64,000 nucleotides of DNA from Regnicoccus_A sp014224355 (GTDB lineage Bacteria; Cyanobacteriota; Cyanobacteriia; PCC-6307; Cyanobiaceae): assembly GCF_050920705.1 (NCBI RefSeq), contig NZ_CP154799.1:1302001-1366000 (forward strand), given 5' to 3'. A program made the translations under genes and the position numbers. The notes beneath the pieces were generated by a model that worked only from the letters and a program-made list of their open reading frames with translations, made no database searches and had not been told where the DNA came from. This document shows, one piece after another, positions 35,134 through 44,361 of the stretch; the first letter of the stretch is position 1, and every line of letters begins with the position of its first letter.

Positions 35134-36308
35134 GCCGGCCTCTGCCCACCCTGCTGGTGATCCCCACCGGGATCGGCTGCGCCATCGGGGGCTATGCCGG
35201 CGATGCCCTGCCCGCCGCCAGGCTGCTGGCAGCGGCCTCAGGCTGCCTGATCACCCATCCCAATGCCCTCAACGCGGCGGCCCTCTACTGGAGTGACCCG
35301 CGGATTCATTACGTGGAGGGTTGGGGACTGAATCGTTTCGCAGCGGGTGATCTGGCCCTGGCCCCGGTGGCGGCGCAGCGGGTGGGACTGCTGCTGGATG
35401 CGGGCATCGAGCAGGACCTGAGGCTGCGCCACCTGCAGGCCGCTGAGGCCTGCCGCGCCAGTCTGGGCCTGTCGATCGGCCCTGTTCTCAGCACCGACGT
35501 TCCCCTGGATGTGACCCTTTCGCTGGCGGCCAGCGGGGCGAGCAGTGGTGGACTCGGCCGACCGGATGCCCTGATCAGAGCCGGGGAACGTCTGAAGCGG
35601 GCCGGTGCCACCGCCATCGCCGTGGTGGCCCGCTTCCCGGATGATCCCGGCAGTGCTGCGCTGGCCTCCTACCGCCAGGGCAGCGGCGTGGATGCCCTGG
35701 CCGGTGCAGAAGCGGTGATCAGTCATCTGCTCAGTCACCAGCTGGGGCTCCCCTGCGCCCATGCTCCGGCCCTGGCCTCCCTGCCTCTGGATCCGCGGCT
35801 GGATCCCCTGGCTGCGGCTGAAGAACTGGGCCACACCTTTCTGCCCTGCGTTCTGGTGGGCCTGAGTCGGGCCCCCGACCTGATTCCCCTGGGTCCGCTC
35901 GCAAGCCAGCTGTTCCCCGTCGGGCCGCAGCCCCTGATGGACCACCTTGGTGAGTCGCTGATCCACCCCAGCCGGATCGGTGCCGTGGTGGCCCCTGCCG
36001 GCGCCCTTGGCGGTGAGGCCGTTCTGGCCTGCGCGGAGCGAAGCATCCCGCTGATCGCCGTCGAGGGCAATCAGTCGGTGCTGAAGGTGAGCGCCGAGGA
36101 CCTTGGCCTGCGCGCGATCGCCGCAGCCAGCTATGCCGAGGCCGCCGGCATGGTGCTGGCCCTGCGCGAAGGGCTGCAGCCCGATGCTCTGCGGCGGCCC
36201 CTGCCGTCTCTGGAGCAGCTCAGCGCAGACAGGCCATCGGATGGCGGGTCGGCATCCCCAGGGCCTTGGCCACTCCGGGATGGCACACGGCCCCATCCAC
36301 CGTGTTGA
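35130..36308 (+). CDS. DUF3326 domain-containing protein
   Basis: A soluble protein of about 392 residues from TTG 35130 (overlapping the preceding stop as TTGA). The start LLVIPTGIGCAIGGYAGDALPAARLLAAASGCLITHPNALNAA is the DUF3326 hallmark, and DVPLDVTLSLAASGASSGGLGRPDALIRAGERL is a second conserved block. Near the end, IPLIAVEGNQSVLKVSAEDLG is followed by EAAGMVLALREGLQPDALRRPLPSLEQL. The function is unknown. The last 89 bp overlap the convergent ald gene, and the final 30 residues look unlike the family, so the true end may be earlier or specific to this lineage. Confidence 0.82.
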   Translation: MSRPLPTLLVIPTGIGCAIGGYAGDALPAARLLAAASGCLITHPNALNAAALYWSDPRIHYVEGWGLNRFAAGDLALAPVAAQRVGLLLDAGIEQDLRLRHLQAAEACRASLGLSIGPVLSTDVPLDVTLSLAASGASSGGLGRPDALIRAGERLKRAGATAIAVVARFPDDPGSAALASYRQGSGVDALAGAEAVISHLLSHQLGLPCAHAPALASLPLDPRLDPLAAAEELGHTFLPCVLVGLSRAPDLIPLGPLASQLFPVGPQPLMDHLGESLIHPSRIGAVVAPAGALGGEAVLACAERSIPLIAVEGNQSVLKVSAEDLGLRAIAAASYAEAAGMVLALREGLQPDALRRPLPSLEQLSADRPSDGGSASPGPWPLRDGTRPHPPC

Positions 36309-37359
36309 GTCCGGAGAGCAGCTCGGGCCGCTCGGTGACCGCCTCCACCAGTCCCCGCCCGGCGATGCCCATGATGTAGGGCAAGGTGACACTCACCAGG
36401 GCCTCGGTGGAGGTGAAGGGCACGGCCCCGGGCATGTTGCCCACGGCGTAGTGCTGCACGCCATGGATGGTCACCACAGGCTCGGTGTGGGTGGTCTCGC
36501 GGCTCGTGGCGATGCAGCCCCCCTGGTCGATGGCCACGTCGACGATCACCGAACCCGGTTTCATCCGCTTCACCACATCCTCATTCACCAGGGTCGGGGC
36601 CCGGCTGCCCGGAGTGAGCACGGCCCCCACCACCAGGTCGGCACTGGGCGCCAGCCGCTCGATCAGGCTGTTGTTGCTCACCAGGCTGACCATCCGACCG
36701 ATCCGCTGGGGCTCGAGCATGCGCAGGCGCTGGGGCGTGTGGTCCAGCAGGAACACCTCCGCATCCATGGCCGCGGCCACCCTGGCGGCATGCCAGCCCA
36801 CGGTGCCGGCCCCGAGCACGATCACCCGTGCCGGCCGCACTCCAGCGCAGCCGCCCATCAGCACCCCCCGGCCGCCGTGGGGCTTCTCGAGCAGGTGGGC
36901 GCCCACCTGGGCGGCCAGCCGTCCGGCGATCTCGCTCATCGGCGCCAGCAGCGGCAGGTTGCCGTTGTCGAGCTGAACAGTTTCGTAGGCCACACCGGTG
37001 GTGCCCGCGTCCAGCAGGGCCTGGCCCACCTCGGGATAGGCGGCCAGGTGGAGGTACGTGAACAGCACCTGATCGCTGCGCAGGAAGGGGAACTCCTCCG
37101 GCTGAGGTTCCTTCACCTTCACCACCAGGTGGGCGCCCCAGGCCTCCTCGCGGTCGACCAGCCGTGCTCCAGCCTCGGCGTAGCTTTCATCCTCCATGCC
37201 CGCACCGTTGCCCGCTCCGGCCTCGACGCGCACCTCAAGTCCCTGGGAGACCAGCTCCCTGACCCCATCGGGGCTGAGGGCCACCCGCTGTTCGTCCCGT
37301 TTGATCTCCCTGGGAACACCGATGCTCGCGATCGGTGCCGCCGGGCCCATGCTGGCCAT
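36220..37359 (-). CDS. ald: Alanine dehydrogenase
   Basis: A 379-residue NAD-dependent enzyme interconverting alanine and pyruvate plus ammonia. It starts with IGVPREIKRDEQRVALSPDGVREL (substrate Arg and Lys region). The catalytic region is YLHLAAYPEVGQALLDAG, the Rossmann motif VIVLGAGTVGWHAARVAAAMDAEVFLLD, and then DVAIDQGGCIATSRETTHTEPV with the conserved Asp. The last 25 residues are shorter and more basic than usual. ATG 37359 is chosen, with 37350 as an alternative. Confidence 0.93.
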   Translation of the reverse strand: MASMGPAAPIASIGVPREIKRDEQRVALSPDGVRELVSQGLEVRVEAGAGNGAGMEDESYAEAGARLVDREEAWGAHLVVKVKEPQPEEFPFLRSDQVLFTYLHLAAYPEVGQALLDAGTTGVAYETVQLDNGNLPLLAPMSEIAGRLAAQVGAHLLEKPHGGRGVLMGGCAGVRPARVIVLGAGTVGWHAARVAAAMDAEVFLLDHTPQRLRMLEPQRIGRMVSLVSNNSLIERLAPSADLVVGAVLTPGSRAPTLVNEDVVKRMKPGSVIVDVAIDQGGCIATSRETTHTEPVVTIHGVQHYAVGNMPGAVPFTSTEALVSVTLPYIMGIAGRGLVEAVTERPELLSGLNTVDGAVCHPGVAKALGMPTRHPMACLR

Positions 37360-37437
37360 GCCATTGAGAAGCTCCTTCCAGGTTGGCGGGCTGGCCGCCC
37401 GATCGCCAGCTTTCCAGGCGTATTCAGCAGTGATCCC

Positions 37438-39162
37438 TCACGCGATCGGTCCCGCGGCGATGGGCATCCGCCAGCCTCCGCCGAAGGCGCGGCCGCTCAC
37501 CTTCAGCAGCGGCGCCGCCTGGCGACGCTTGAATTCCGCTGTGCGCAGCAGCCGATACACCCGGCGTGCCAGCTCCCGGTCCACCTGCCCCAGGGTGAAC
37601 AGCTCCTCCGGCGAGCGCAGCTCCTCGATGTAGGCCTTGAGCAGGGGATCCAGCTGGTCGTAGTCCGGCAGGGAATCGCTGTCGCGCTGGTCGGGCCGCA
37701 GTTCGGCGCTCGGGGGCTTGGAGCGGATGGCGTCACCGATCAGTTCACCGCTGGCGGGGAGGCCACAGGCCTTACGGCAGCAGGCGGCTTCGTCGCTGTC
37801 GAGCCACCGGCAGAGGCGGAACACCGTGGTCTTGTAGAGATCGCCGATCACCGAGAGTCCGCCGTTCATGTCGCCGTAGAGGGTGCAGTACCCCACGGCC
37901 AGCTCCGACTTGTTGCCGGTGGAGAGCAGCAGCCGGCCCTGCTGGTTGGCCACGGCCATCAGCAGGGTGCCGCGGATGCGCGACTGCAGATTCTCGGCGG
38001 TCAGTCCCTGGGGCACCCCCTGCAGAACGGCTTCCAGGCCCTCGTCAAAAGCTGCCATCAGGGGCTCGATCGCCAGGGTCTGGTGGGGGATTCCCAGCCG
38101 GTCGGCGAGGTTGCTCGCATCGAGGCGCGATCCGGCGGAGCTGTAGGGGGAAGGCATCAGCAGGGCCAGGACCTGCTCAGGCCCGAAAGCCGCCGCGGCG
38201 ATGACGGCCACCAGGGCTGAATCGATCCCACCGCTGAGGCCGAGCACTACCCGCTCGAAGCCGCACTTGCGGGCGTAATCGCGCACCCCAAGCACCAGCA
38301 CCCGGAACAGTTGGTCGAGGGGCGCCGGCAGCGGGGTCGGTGCCGGTGAGGCTGGGGGCCACGGAGCCGGCGCTGTCTGTTGGGGTATGGCCTCCCAGAG
38401 GTCGAGAGCCACTGTGGCGCAGGGCAGCTGCTGCAACACCCGGGCCTCGGGATCGATCACGAAGCTGCAACCGTCGAAGACCAGCTCGTCGTTGCCCCCC
38501 ACCTGGTTCACGTAGACCACAGGACAGCCCAGCCGGGCCGCCGCCGCCGCCGCCAGCCGTTGGCGCAGTTCCGGTTTGCCCTGGGAGAAGGGGGAGGCTG
38601 AGAGGTTCAGCAGCAGGTCAGGGCGCTGGGGCCCGAGTTCCGCGATCGGGTCGGCACCGGCCAGTCGGCGGCCTTGGACCCGTTCCTCCACCCAGAGGTC
38701 TTCGCAGATGGTGAGACCCAGGCGCCAGACCCGCTCAGCCCCTGGCCACTCCAGCAGGCAGGCCTGATTTCCCGGCTGGAAGTAGCGCCGTTCGTCGAAG
38801 ACGTCGTAGCTCGGCAAGAGCCGTTTGTGGGCCACCACCCGCCAGACACCCTGATGAACAAGGGCCGCGGCGTTGTAAAGGGCCGGCAGCTCGGCTCCTG
38901 CGATCGGATTCACCAGGCCCACCAGCAGCCCCAGCCCCGGCGGCAGGTCGGCGGCGAGGGCATCCAGCACCCGGGTTTGCTCCTGAAGCAAGGCGGGGCG
39001 CAGCAGCAGATCCCTTGGGGGGTAGCCCCAGAGCGAGAGCTCGGGGGTCACCACCAGATCGGCTCCCGCTGCTGCGGCCCGTTGGCTGTGCATCAGCAGC
39101 TGGGCGGCGTTGCCGCCCAGATCCCCCACGAGAGGATTGGTCTGAGCCAGGGCAAGACGCAT
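37438..39162 (-). CDS. nadE: Glutamine-dependent NAD(+) synthetase
   Basis: A 574-residue two-domain enzyme for the last step of NAD synthesis. The N-terminal nitrilase-like glutaminase domain (residues about 1-270) contains the Glu of VVTPELSLWGYPPRDLL, a Lys in VVAHKRLLPSYDVFDE, and the nucleophile Cys in LGLTICEDLW. The C-terminal synthetase domain has the pyrophosphatase loop LGLSGGIDSALVAVIAAAAFG and STGNKSELAVGYCTLYGDMNGGLSV. It overlaps nadD by one base, so nadD and nadE, two successive steps, are co-expressed. Confidence 0.96.
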   Translation of the reverse strand: MRLALAQTNPLVGDLGGNAAQLLMHSQRAAAAGADLVVTPELSLWGYPPRDLLLRPALLQEQTRVLDALAADLPPGLGLLVGLVNPIAGAELPALYNAAALVHQGVWRVVAHKRLLPSYDVFDERRYFQPGNQACLLEWPGAERVWRLGLTICEDLWVEERVQGRRLAGADPIAELGPQRPDLLLNLSASPFSQGKPELRQRLAAAAAARLGCPVVYVNQVGGNDELVFDGCSFVIDPEARVLQQLPCATVALDLWEAIPQQTAPAPWPPASPAPTPLPAPLDQLFRVLVLGVRDYARKCGFERVVLGLSGGIDSALVAVIAAAAFGPEQVLALLMPSPYSSAGSRLDASNLADRLGIPHQTLAIEPLMAAFDEGLEAVLQGVPQGLTAENLQSRIRGTLLMAVANQQGRLLLSTGNKSELAVGYCTLYGDMNGGLSVIGDLYKTTVFRLCRWLDSDEAACCRKACGLPASGELIGDAIRSKPPSAELRPDQRDSDSLPDYDQLDPLLKAYIEELRSPEELFTLGQVDRELARRVYRLLRTAEFKRRQAAPLLKVSGRAFGGGWRMPIAAGPIA

Positions 39163-39776
39163 CAGCGCAGGGGAGGTCGGCTCGCCAGGCAGGAGCGCAG
39201 ACCATAGAGATTCTGCTCCAGGAGCACAGGCCAGAGTTCAGACGGCACCAGCTGGGGGTCGGGGTGGCGGCGGATGGTGGAGCTGGCCGCGGCGGGGATC
39301 TCCAGTGGGAGCACCTCCACCTGGCCGCCACGACGATTGAGCTGATCGATCTGCAGGGAGTCGAGCGGCCAGCCCAGCCGCGGGACCACGGCCAGACGGC
39401 AGCGGTGCAGGATCTCATCGGCGGCATACCAGCGCTGGATCTGGGGCAGCAGGTCGCTGCCCACCACGAACACCAGTTCCGCATCCGGCCACTGCTGCCT
39501 CGCCCGCTCCAGGGTCTCCACCGCCCTGGGGCTGCTCAGGCTCTGGTCCAGCCGCAGGCCGGGCTTCTCCAGGCCCTCCACCAGCGCTTCAAGCAGGGAG
39601 GCTCGCACCGCCAGCGGTGCCCCATGGGTCTTGAAGGGGTTGTCGCTCGCCCAGGTCCTCACCTGCGGGTAGTGATCGGTGAGCCCCTCCAGCAGGGTGC
39701 GGTGGCCGAGGGTGGGCGGATCGGCGCTGGTGCCGAACAGGGCCACCGAGGCCGCTGGGCCGGCAGGTTCGCTCAC
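39162..39776 (-). CDS. nadD: Nicotinate-nucleotide adenylyltransferase NadD
   Basis: A 204-residue nucleotidyltransferase that adenylates nicotinate mononucleotide. The N-terminal motif is ALFGTSADPPTLGHRTLLEGL, a variant of the usual GGTFDPxHxGH with Thr in place of the first His. VFVVGSDLLPQIQRWYAADEIL is the conserved central stretch and IPAAASSTIRR gives the ISSTxIR motif. The start is GTG 39776, overlapping the GTPase stop (GTGA), and the stop overlaps the nadE start. The much longer open frame upstream is an antisense artefact of the GTPase gene. Confidence 0.92.
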   Translation of the reverse strand: MSEPAGPAASVALFGTSADPPTLGHRTLLEGLTDHYPQVRTWASDNPFKTHGAPLAVRASLLEALVEGLEKPGLRLDQSLSSPRAVETLERARQQWPDAELVFVVGSDLLPQIQRWYAADEILHRCRLAVVPRLGWPLDSLQIDQLNRRGGQVEVLPLEIPAAASSTIRRHPDPQLVPSELWPVLLEQNLYGLRSCLASRPPLR

Positions 39777-41101
39777 GGCAGCAGGGTGGCGTTCACGGCC
39801 TGGCGGCCCTCCTGATGCCACTCCTCCAGCCACTGACGCGCCTGGGGGTCGTGGCGCACCAGGCGGCGCAGCAGGGCCCCCGGGCGGGCCTGGCCCCGCT
39901 GGGCCCCGCTCAGCAGGGCGGCGGCGGCCAGGCGCCCGGTCTGACGGGTGGTCTGCACGGCCAGGGCCGCCTGGGCCAGGGCCACCGGAGCCGCAGGAGC
40001 CAGGGACAGCCCGGCGGTTGCCGGCGCTGCCAGCAGCAGCAGCTGCCGCACGGTCCCCAGCAGCAGTTGCAGGGCCAGCTGGGCACCTCCGAGCAGGGCA
40101 CTGTGGCCGGAGAGGCGGCCCAGCAGCTCCCTGGCCTGGGGTCCGCTCAGCTGCAGACCGTAAAGCTCGCACAGCTGCACCACCAGGGCCGTGTCCAGGG
40201 CCAGGCCACCGGCCAGATCCAGCAGGATCAGGGGGTTGGCCGCCACACCGGTGGCCTTGAGGGCCGCGAACCGTCCGATCAGGGTCTGGGCCTGGCGACG
40301 GTGCTGCCTCAGGCGCCATTGCGAGAGGCGCTGGTTGAAGCGATCGCCGGCCGCCAGGGTGTTGAGGGCCAGCAGCAGCTCCCCATGGGCCTGGAGAAGG
40401 CTGGTGAGGCGTTCGCGCAAGGGCTCCACTGCCGGTGGCAGTGTCTCGCTGCGCACCCTGCCGTCCGCCCGCAGCACCCCGCGCCTGGGGGCCGCGGCAA
40501 CCGCCACCAGCTCCAGGTGGCGCACAGCCGCCGGAAGACGGCGGCGGATGCTGGCCAGCAGGGTCTGCCGCTCCGCCGCGGGCCAGCCATCGATGCGGTT
40601 GACCACCAGCAGCAGGGGTTTGCCCGAGCTCAGCAGCTGCTGCACCGCGTCGGCCTCCACGCGACTGAGGTCGCCATCGAGAACCACCAGCACCAGATCC
40701 GCCCCCAGGGCCACCCGGGCGGCCAGGCGATGGCGGGCCATGGCCGCCACTTCATCGATGCCGGGGGTGTCGACCAGCTGAACCTGCAGCTGCCCGGCCA
40801 GGGCTCCGGGCCAGGATTGCCGCTGCTGCTGCCGGGTGCAGCCGTGGGCCAGGTCGGTGGCGAAGCGAGGTTCGCCGAGCAGGGCATTGAGCAGACTCGA
40901 TTTGCCCACCCCCACCCGTCCGAGCACTGCCACATGCAATTCCCGGCGTTGCAGCCGCACGAGCTGGCGATCGAAAGCGGCCAGTTCCGGCCCCAGAGAC
41001 GCTCGCTCACGGGCGCTCAGCTGCAACTGCCTTCGCCAGCGCTGCAGCAACGGTTCACAGCGCTCAAGGATCGGGGGAGGGTTGACGGCCGCTCGGCTCA
41101 T
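39773..41101 (-). CDS. Era-like GTP-binding protein with C-terminal hydrophobic domain
   Basis: About 442 residues. The TRAFAC GTPase domain shows G1 VLGRVGVGKSSLLNALLG, G3 VDTPGIDEV and G4 VVNRIDGW (Asn-Arg-x-Asp instead of NKxD). Following helices include LLDLAGGLALDTALVVQLCELYGLQLS, the DUF697-like region with hydrophobic helices found in membrane-associated YcjF-type GTPases. The precise role is unknown. ATG 41101 overlaps the stop of the CNNM gene (ATGA), while the ATG at 41137 would give a longer overlap. Confidence 0.88.
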   Translation of the reverse strand: MSRAAVNPPPILERCEPLLQRWRRQLQLSARERASLGPELAAFDRQLVRLQRRELHVAVLGRVGVGKSSLLNALLGEPRFATDLAHGCTRQQQRQSWPGALAGQLQVQLVDTPGIDEVAAMARHRLAARVALGADLVLVVLDGDLSRVEADAVQQLLSSGKPLLLVVNRIDGWPAAERQTLLASIRRRLPAAVRHLELVAVAAAPRRGVLRADGRVRSETLPPAVEPLRERLTSLLQAHGELLLALNTLAAGDRFNQRLSQWRLRQHRRQAQTLIGRFAALKATGVAANPLILLDLAGGLALDTALVVQLCELYGLQLSGPQARELLGRLSGHSALLGGAQLALQLLLGTVRQLLLLAAPATAGLSLAPAAPVALAQAALAVQTTRQTGRLAAAALLSGAQRGQARPGALLRRLVRHDPQARQWLEEWHQEGRQAVNATLLP

Positions 41102-42111
41102 CCCTGCGCCTCCGCGGGGGGCTGGGGTCGTCGCCACCAGCCGGCGAGCACCGCCAGCACGGCGTCGGCACCGATCACCCCCACGAATCCGCCGAATTCA
41201 TCCACCACCACCCGCACCGAATGACTGCTGCGACGGAAGGCCGTGAGCAGTCGATCGGCGCGGATCATCTCGGGCACGAACTCCACCGGTTCGGTGAGGC
41301 TCAGGGCGCTGTCCTGACCGCGGCCCTCCACCAGGGCCACCAGCAGGCTCTCGCGGCTGGCCACCCCCAGCACCTCATCCACCTCCTCACCGAGCACCAC
41401 CCACCAGCCTGCGGCATTGGTGAGCAGCAGATCGCGCACGCTCTCCAGGGGCGCATGGCCCGAGACTGTCGGTGCCGCGACCCGGGGCACCATCAGGTCG
41501 CGGGCCGTGAGGTCGTTGAGCTGAAACACCTTGGCGATCATCGCCGCCTCATCAGCCTCGATCTGGCCCTTCTGGGACCCGAGGCGAGCCAGCAGACGGA
41601 TCTCCTCTTCATCGGTGGTGAGTTCGCTCTCGGCGGTGATCGCCGGCATCATCCGCTCCAGCAGCAGCACCAGGGGCAGCATCAGTCGCAGCAGCAGACT
41701 CACCGGTGGCGCGCTGGCCAGCGCCACAGGCAGGGCCAGGCGGCTGCCCAGGGCCTTGGGCAGGATCTCCCCCAGCATGATCACCAGCACCGTGAGCCCT
41801 ACCGAGAACAGGGGCAGGGCCACCCGGTCGACACCGATGCGGGAGAAGACCCAACCGGCGTAGCTGCCCAGCATCAGGCTGCCGAAGATGTTGAAGCCGT
41901 TGTTGATGATCACCAGCACGGCCAGGGCACGGCCCATGCGGTTCTTGAGGCCGAGCAGAGCTTTGGCCCCACGAACCCGCCTCGGCCTGCTGGCCACTTC
42001 ATGGACCCGCAGGGGGTTGACCGTGAGCATGGCCGCCTCCACACCGGAGCAGGCCGCCGACCCGATCAGGATCACCACCACCAGGGCCGCCAGACCCAGG
42101 AGCTCATTCAT
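41098..42111 (-). CDS. CNNM/CBS domain membrane protein (HlyC/CorC family)
   Basis: A 337-residue membrane protein with an N-terminal CNNM (DUF21) domain of three to four helices (LLGLAALVVVILIGSAACSGVEAAMLTV with its SGxExA motif; VLVIINNGFNIFGSLMLGSY) and a cytosolic CBS pair (VPRVAAPTVSGHAPLESVRDLLLTNAAGW, then ALVEGR). There is no C-terminal CorC/HlyC acidic domain. The homologues are implicated in Mg2+ or Co2+ efflux. It ends overlapping the GTPase start. Confidence 0.91.
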   Translation of the reverse strand: MNELLGLAALVVVILIGSAACSGVEAAMLTVNPLRVHEVASRPRRVRGAKALLGLKNRMGRALAVLVIINNGFNIFGSLMLGSYAGWVFSRIGVDRVALPLFSVGLTVLVIMLGEILPKALGSRLALPVALASAPPVSLLLRLMLPLVLLLERMMPAITAESELTTDEEEIRLLARLGSQKGQIEADEAAMIAKVFQLNDLTARDLMVPRVAAPTVSGHAPLESVRDLLLTNAAGWWVVLGEEVDEVLGVASRESLLVALVEGRGQDSALSLTEPVEFVPEMIRADRLLTAFRRSSHSVRVVVDEFGGFVGVIGADAVLAVLAGWWRRPQPPAEAQG

Positions 42112-42195
42112 CGGGCAGTCTGCGCGGCCGTTCGCGGCATGGGAACACGCTCATTCAATGGGGTATGCCATCTTCTCGCTAGAGGCGTCCATTCC

Positions 42196-43514
42196 ATGGT
42201 GATCCCCCAGGCCGAGTTCCACCAGCGTCGTGTGCGTTTCCTGGAAGCTCTGGGGGGGTGGCCGCGGTGATTCCGGCGGCTCCCCTTGTGCGGCACCACG
42301 CCGATGTGGAGTATCCCTTCCGCCAGCAGAGCGACTTCTGGTATCTCACTGGCTTCGATGAGCCGGGAGCCGTCGCCCTGTTCCTGCCCCATCAGAGCGA
42401 CAACCCCTTCGTGCTGTTCGTGGAGCCTCGGGATCCCTCCGCAGAGGTCTGGAACGGCTTCCGCTGGGGTTGCGAGGGGGCCGTTGAGGTGTTCGGGGCG
42501 GATCTGGCCCACCCCCGCGCCGAGCTGGCGTCCAGGCTCGGCGACTACCTCCATGACGCCGAAGGGATCGCCTTCCGGGTGGGCCGCGACACCGCCGTGG
42601 AATCCCTGGTGCTGCAGGCCTGGGCCCAGCAACTCGATCGCTCGCCGCGCACGGGTCGCGCCGCCCTGGGACTGGTGGCCCCCTGCCCGATCCTGCAGGA
42701 GATGCGTCTGCGCAAGAGCCCGGGCGAGCTTGAGCGGCTGCGGGAGGCTGCGCGTATTTCCGCCGAAGCCCATGAACGGGCCAGGGAGGTGGCCCGTCCC
42801 GGGCTGAGCGAGCGCCAGATCCAGGCGGTGATCGAGCAGCATTTTCTGGAGCAGGGGGCCCGTGGGCCGGCCTACGGCTCGATCGTGGCCGGTGGCGACA
42901 ATGCCTGTGTCCTCCACTACACCCGCAATGATGCCCCGCTGCTGGATGGGGATCTGCTCCTGATCGATGCCGGCTGCAGCGTGTCGGACTACTACAACGG
43001 TGACATCACCCGCACATTCCCGGTCAACGGCCGTTTCAGTGGCGAGCAGCGGGCCCTCTACGAGCTCGTGCTCGAGGCCCAGCTGGCGGCGATCGCCACG
43101 GTGGCACCCGGCGCCGACGCCGAGCAGGTTCACGCCGCGGCCCTGCGGGTCCTGGTTGAAGGGTTGCTCGACCTCGGTCTGCTCAGGGGGACGGTGGAGG
43201 ACCTGATCGAGCAGGGGGCCTACCGCCACCTCTACATGCACCGCACCGGCCACTGGCTGGGTCTCGATGTCCATGACGTGGGGGCCTACCGCCTCGGCGA
43301 GCACCCCCAGCCGCTGCAGCCGGGCATGGTCCTCACGGTGGAGCCAGGGCTCTATGTGAGCGATCGCCTGGCGGTGCCCGAAGGACAGCCGGAGATCGAG
43401 GAGCGCTGGAAGGGCATCGGCATCCGCATCGAAGACGATGTGGCCGTGACCGTGGAGGGCCATGAGGTGCTCACGGCTGCCGCCCTCAAGGCTCCGGCGG
43501 CGATGGAGCGCTGA
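42196..43514 (+). CDS. pepP: Xaa-Pro aminopeptidase (aminopeptidase P family; frameshifted)
   Basis: A metallopeptidase that removes N-terminal residues before proline. The N-terminal domain starts MVIPQAEFHQRRVRFLEAL and continues VIPAAPLVRHHADVEYPFRQQSDFWYLTGFDEPGA. The frame breaks at the G run 42252-42258, and one more G restores it, giving about 439 residues. The pita-bread fold has the metal ligands in LLIDAGCSVSDYYNGDITRTFPV (Asp, Asp), MHRTGHWLGLDVHDVG (His), LTVEPGLY (Glu) and GIRIEDDVAVT (Glu). The 3' end overlaps the convergent HAD gene by 29 bp. Confidence 0.92.
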
Positions 43515-44361
43515 GGCGCTCGGCCCCCAGCCAGTCCAGCAGCAGCTCCGGCTCCAGGCTGGATGTGCTGGAGAGGATCCGATCGGCCCCTGCCGCCCGC
43601 AGCCCCTGCTCGTAGTGCCGGCGGCTGCCGGACTGGCCCTGCCCCTGCAGGTGCGGTGGAGCCACCGCCAGGCTGAGCAGGGTGAGGTCCGGGCGCTGGC
43701 GCCGGGCCGCCATCACCGTGTCCACATCGGCCACGGTGTCGCCCAGATAGGCCACCGGCAGCAGCTCCCCAGAGGCGGTGCTGCCCAGTTTCAGCGCCAG
43801 CTGGAGCAGCCCGGTGGGATCTGGTTTGTCGGGGGCTTCGCCCATGGCGATCAGTGGCGGATCCTCCAGCTGGAGGCGTTGCCTGAGCACATAACGGCAG
43901 GAGGGGGGTTCGGCGCCACTGACGAAGCCCCAGGCGATGCCGGCCTGCTCCAGGGCCTGGAAATAGCCGTGCTCCACCAGCAGGGGTTCCTCGCGGATGA
44001 AGCCGATCCAGCCGGCAGGGTCACCGTCCGGATCGGCCCCGAAGTACAGACTGCTGAACACCTCCACCACCGCCTCAAGGGTGGGGAGGGGCCGGCAGTC
44101 CCGCCGCCGCAGCAATTCCAGTGAGGCCTGCCAGTCGTTGTTCCAGCGTCCCTCGGCCTTGAGGGCATCGATCTGCCCCGGCTCCGGAGACCAGCCGCCG
44201 AAGTGGTGCACGGTTTCGGCGATGGCTCGTCGGTAACTGCCACTGACATCGCGGATCACGCCGTCAATGTCGAAGAGAAGAACGGCGCGCGGCTGCAGGG
44301 ATGCTGGTGCAGAGGCTGTTACGTTAGTTGTTTGCCTTTTTGCCTTGAGCGCCGAAACCAT
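43486..44361 (-). CDS. HAD superfamily hydrolase (TIGR01548-like)
   Basis: About 291 residues. Motif I is VLLFDIDGVIRDV (two catalytic Asp), then a helical cap with YRRAIAETVHHFGGWSP, the motif II Ser/Thr region GFVSGAEPPSCRY, the Lys in GEAPDKPDPTGLL (motif III) and VAYLGDTVADVDTV (motif IV). The substrate is unknown. The only canonical start near the domain is ATG 44361, which shares bases with the start codon of PSRP-3 on the other strand. The true start may be a rare codon further in. Confidence 0.82.
   Translation of the reverse strand: MVSALKAKRQTTNVTASAPASLQPRAVLLFDIDGVIRDVSGSYRRAIAETVHHFGGWSPEPGQIDALKAEGRWNNDWQASLELLRRRDCRPLPTLEAVVEVFSSLYFGADPDGDPAGWIGFIREEPLLVEHGYFQALEQAGIAWGFVSGAEPPSCRYVLRQRLQLEDPPLIAMGEAPDKPDPTGLLQLALKLGSTASGELLPVAYLGDTVADVDTVMAARRQRPDLTLLSLAVAPPHLQGQGQSGSRRHYEQGLRAAGADRILSSTSSLEPELLLDWLGAERLSAPSPPEP

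Noticed and set aside
36103..38220. A 705-codon open frame on the plus strand
   Set aside because: Runs antisense through ald and nadE, which have complete catalytic motifs; low-complexity His/Gly composition.
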